Source: an uncultured Marvinbryantia sp. (GTDB lineage: Bacteria > Bacillota > Clostridia > Lachnospirales > Lachnospiraceae). Taken from it: a stretch of DNA of 6,503 nt. The stretch's first letter is position 1. Every line of letters begins with the position of its first letter. The position numbers were made by a program, and so were the translations under genes. Location of the stretch: the NCBI GenBank assembly GCA_947624335.1, contig CANQJX010000105.1:1-6503 (forward strand), read 5' to 3'. The notes under the pieces were generated by a model. That model made no database searches and was not told where the DNA came from. It saw nothing but the letters and a program-made list of their open reading frames with translations. This document shows, one piece after another, positions 5,608 through 6,503 of the stretch.

Positions 5608-6411
5608 ATGAGCTACGCAGACAAGTTATTTAAAGAAACCTGCAGGGATATCCTGCAAAACGGCACGGATACCAGGGGCGAGAAGGTGCGCCCGCGCTGG
5701 GAGGATACGGGCGAGTACGCCTATACGATCAAGCGTTTCGGCGTAGTCAACCGCTACGATCTGCGCAAGGAATTTCCGGCGCTGACCCTGCGCCGGATCG
5801 CCTTAAAAAGCGCGATCCATGACCTGAACAGCCATATCTGGGACGAGTGGGCGGATGAAAACGGCAGCATCGGCACCTGTTACGGCGATGTGGTAGGACG
5901 TAAATTTCTATATAAAGGCGAGCAGACCGACCAGATGGATTATGTGCTGCGCCAGTTGAAGGAAAATCCTTACAGCCGCCGCATTATGACAAACATGTAC
6001 CAGTTTGCCTATCTGCATTCGGGAGCGCTGGATCCGTGCTGTTACAGCATGACCTATAATGTGACAAAGACGCGGGAAGGGCTGGTACTTAACGCGGTGC
6101 TTAACCAGCGCAGCCAGGATATGCTGGCGGCAAACGGCTGGAATGTGTGCCAGTATGCGATCCTTCTGATGATGGTAGCGCAGGTGAACCAGATGATCCC
6201 CGGAGAACTGGTGCATGTGATCGCCGACGCCCACATTTACGACCGTCATGTGCCGATGATCGAGGAACTGCTGGAGCGGGAGGAGCATCCGGCGCCAAGG
6301 GTATGGCTCAATCCGCAGGTCAAAGACTTTTATGACTTTACGACGCAGGACCTGCATGTGGAAAACTATGTGACGGGGGAACAGATTCAAAACATACCAA
6401 TTGCCGTTTAG
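5608..6411 (+). CDS. thyA: Thymidylate synthase with an apparent internal in-frame deletion
   Basis: ThyA methylates dUMP to dTMP using methylene-tetrahydrofolate, giving dihydrofolate that FolA (next gene) reduces. Visible family features are SRR (123-125, dUMP phosphate), LDPCC with nucleophile Cys144, LNQRSQD (165-171, with Arg168 and Asp171), Asn179 in GWNV, and DAHIY with His209 and Tyr211. The C-terminus NIPIAV is the normal clostridial ending. The odd point is at residues 67-73, which read KSAIHDL. Clostridial relatives, as I know them, have roughly 14 more residues here, a helix with a DELLW or DEILW motif before IHDLNSHIWDEW. E. coli has about 16 more, including catalytic Glu58. The total of 267 residues is short against about 280 for this type. 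The frame is kept, so the protein would be made, but activity is doubtful. It is co-transcribed with DHHW upstream (9-base gap) and folA downstream (54-base gap). Confidence 0.93.
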   Translation: MSYADKLFKETCRDILQNGTDTRGEKVRPRWEDTGEYAYTIKRFGVVNRYDLRKEFPALTLRRIALKSAIHDLNSHIWDEWADENGSIGTCYGDVVGRKFLYKGEQTDQMDYVLRQLKENPYSRRIMTNMYQFAYLHSGALDPCCYSMTYNVTKTREGLVLNAVLNQRSQDMLAANGWNVCQYAILLMMVAQVNQMIPGELVHVIADAHIYDRHVPMIEELLEREEHPAPRVWLNPQVKDFYDFTTQDLHVENYVTGEQIQNIPIAV

Positions 6412-6434
6412 AAAAGCGCGCTTTTCCCGCGCGC
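6412..6434 (+). other. GC-rich hairpin between thyA and folA
   Basis: GCGCGC at 6416-6421 can pair with GCGCGC at 6429-6434 around a 7-base loop. Alternatively AAAAGCGCGCTTTT (6412-6425) is a perfect palindrome, so two mutually exclusive folds are possible. No T tract follows the GC stem, so it is not a standard terminator. It may protect the thyA mRNA end or adjust the ThyA to FolA ratio. Confidence 0.4.
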
Positions 6435-6465
6435 GGAAGCGGACAAGCAGACAGGAGGAAAAAAT

Positions 6466-6503
6466 ATGAATGTAATCGTGGCGGCGGATAAAAACTGGGC
6501 GAT
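6466..6503 (+). CDS. folA: Dihydrofolate reductase, N-terminal fragment cut by the window edge
   Basis: Only 12 full codons are present, reading MNVIVAADKNWA with a further partial codon. This matches the usual DHFR opening, in which the first strand leads to the D-x-N-W-A-I-G loop near the active site. AGGAGG at 6453-6458 lies 7 bases upstream. DHFR regenerates tetrahydrofolate from the dihydrofolate made by ThyA, and thyA-folA adjacency is common in Firmicutes, which supports the call despite the short fragment. The gene continues past the window end. Confidence 0.85.
   Translation, partial: MNVIVAADKNWA

Noticed and set aside
5908..6390. Minus-strand open frame of 160 codons
   Set aside because: It lies opposite thyA; no motif and no ribosome binding site support it.

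Overview
The window looks like a chromosomal piece of a Gram-positive anaerobe of the Clostridia, most likely Lachnospiraceae-like. The evidence is protein style (a Flavodoxin_4/aldo-keto reductase fusion, a DUF4358 lipoprotein, an MBOAT + DHHW pair, and a divergent clostridial-type ThyA), strong AGGAGG-type ribosome binding sites, and moderately GC-rich genes separated by AT-rich promoters. No RNA gene, CRISPR array, insertion sequence or phage gene was seen.

Layout. (1) Positions 1-1267, + strand: a flavodoxin domain joined in frame to a complete aldo/keto reductase. The flavodoxin part has lost its N-terminus. Homology can be read upstream of the first ATG (155) back to about position 62, but there is no start codon there and a stop lies at 47-49. 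(2) Positions 1268-1378: a convergent intergenic region holding a rho-independent terminator that serves the minus strand. (3) Positions 1379-2840, minus strand: a two-gene operon, read right to left, of a membrane-anchored SGNH/GDSL hydrolase followed by a DUF4358 lipoprotein. (4) Positions 2841-3015: an AT-rich divergent control region with two face-to-face promoters that share one palindromic -10 element, plus a perfect inverted repeat that could be an operator. (5) Positions 3016-6503, + strand: an operon of an MBOAT O-acyltransferase, a DHHW (AlgX/AlgJ-like) protein, thymidylate synthase (thyA) and the first 38 bases of dihydrofolate reductase (folA).

How the genes may work together. MBOAT, DHHW, SGNH hydrolase and the DUF4358 lipoprotein form a plausible cell-envelope acyl-transfer module. 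The MBOAT protein would move an acyl group (probably acetyl) across the membrane. The DHHW and/or SGNH protein would place it on, or remove it from, an extracellular glycopolymer, by analogy with AlgI/AlgJ/AlgX and DltB/DltD. The shared divergent promoter ties the two halves together. The polymer cannot be identified from this window. ThyA and FolA form the usual dTMP/tetrahydrofolate recycling pair and appear to be co-transcribed behind the acylation genes.

The most notable anomaly is in ThyA. Compared with the clostridial family as I know it, and with E. coli ThyA, about 14-16 residues are missing in frame around codons 69-72. That removes the conserved helix carrying the catalytic Glu (E. 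coli Glu58), while the nucleophilic Cys and the dUMP-binding residues remain.
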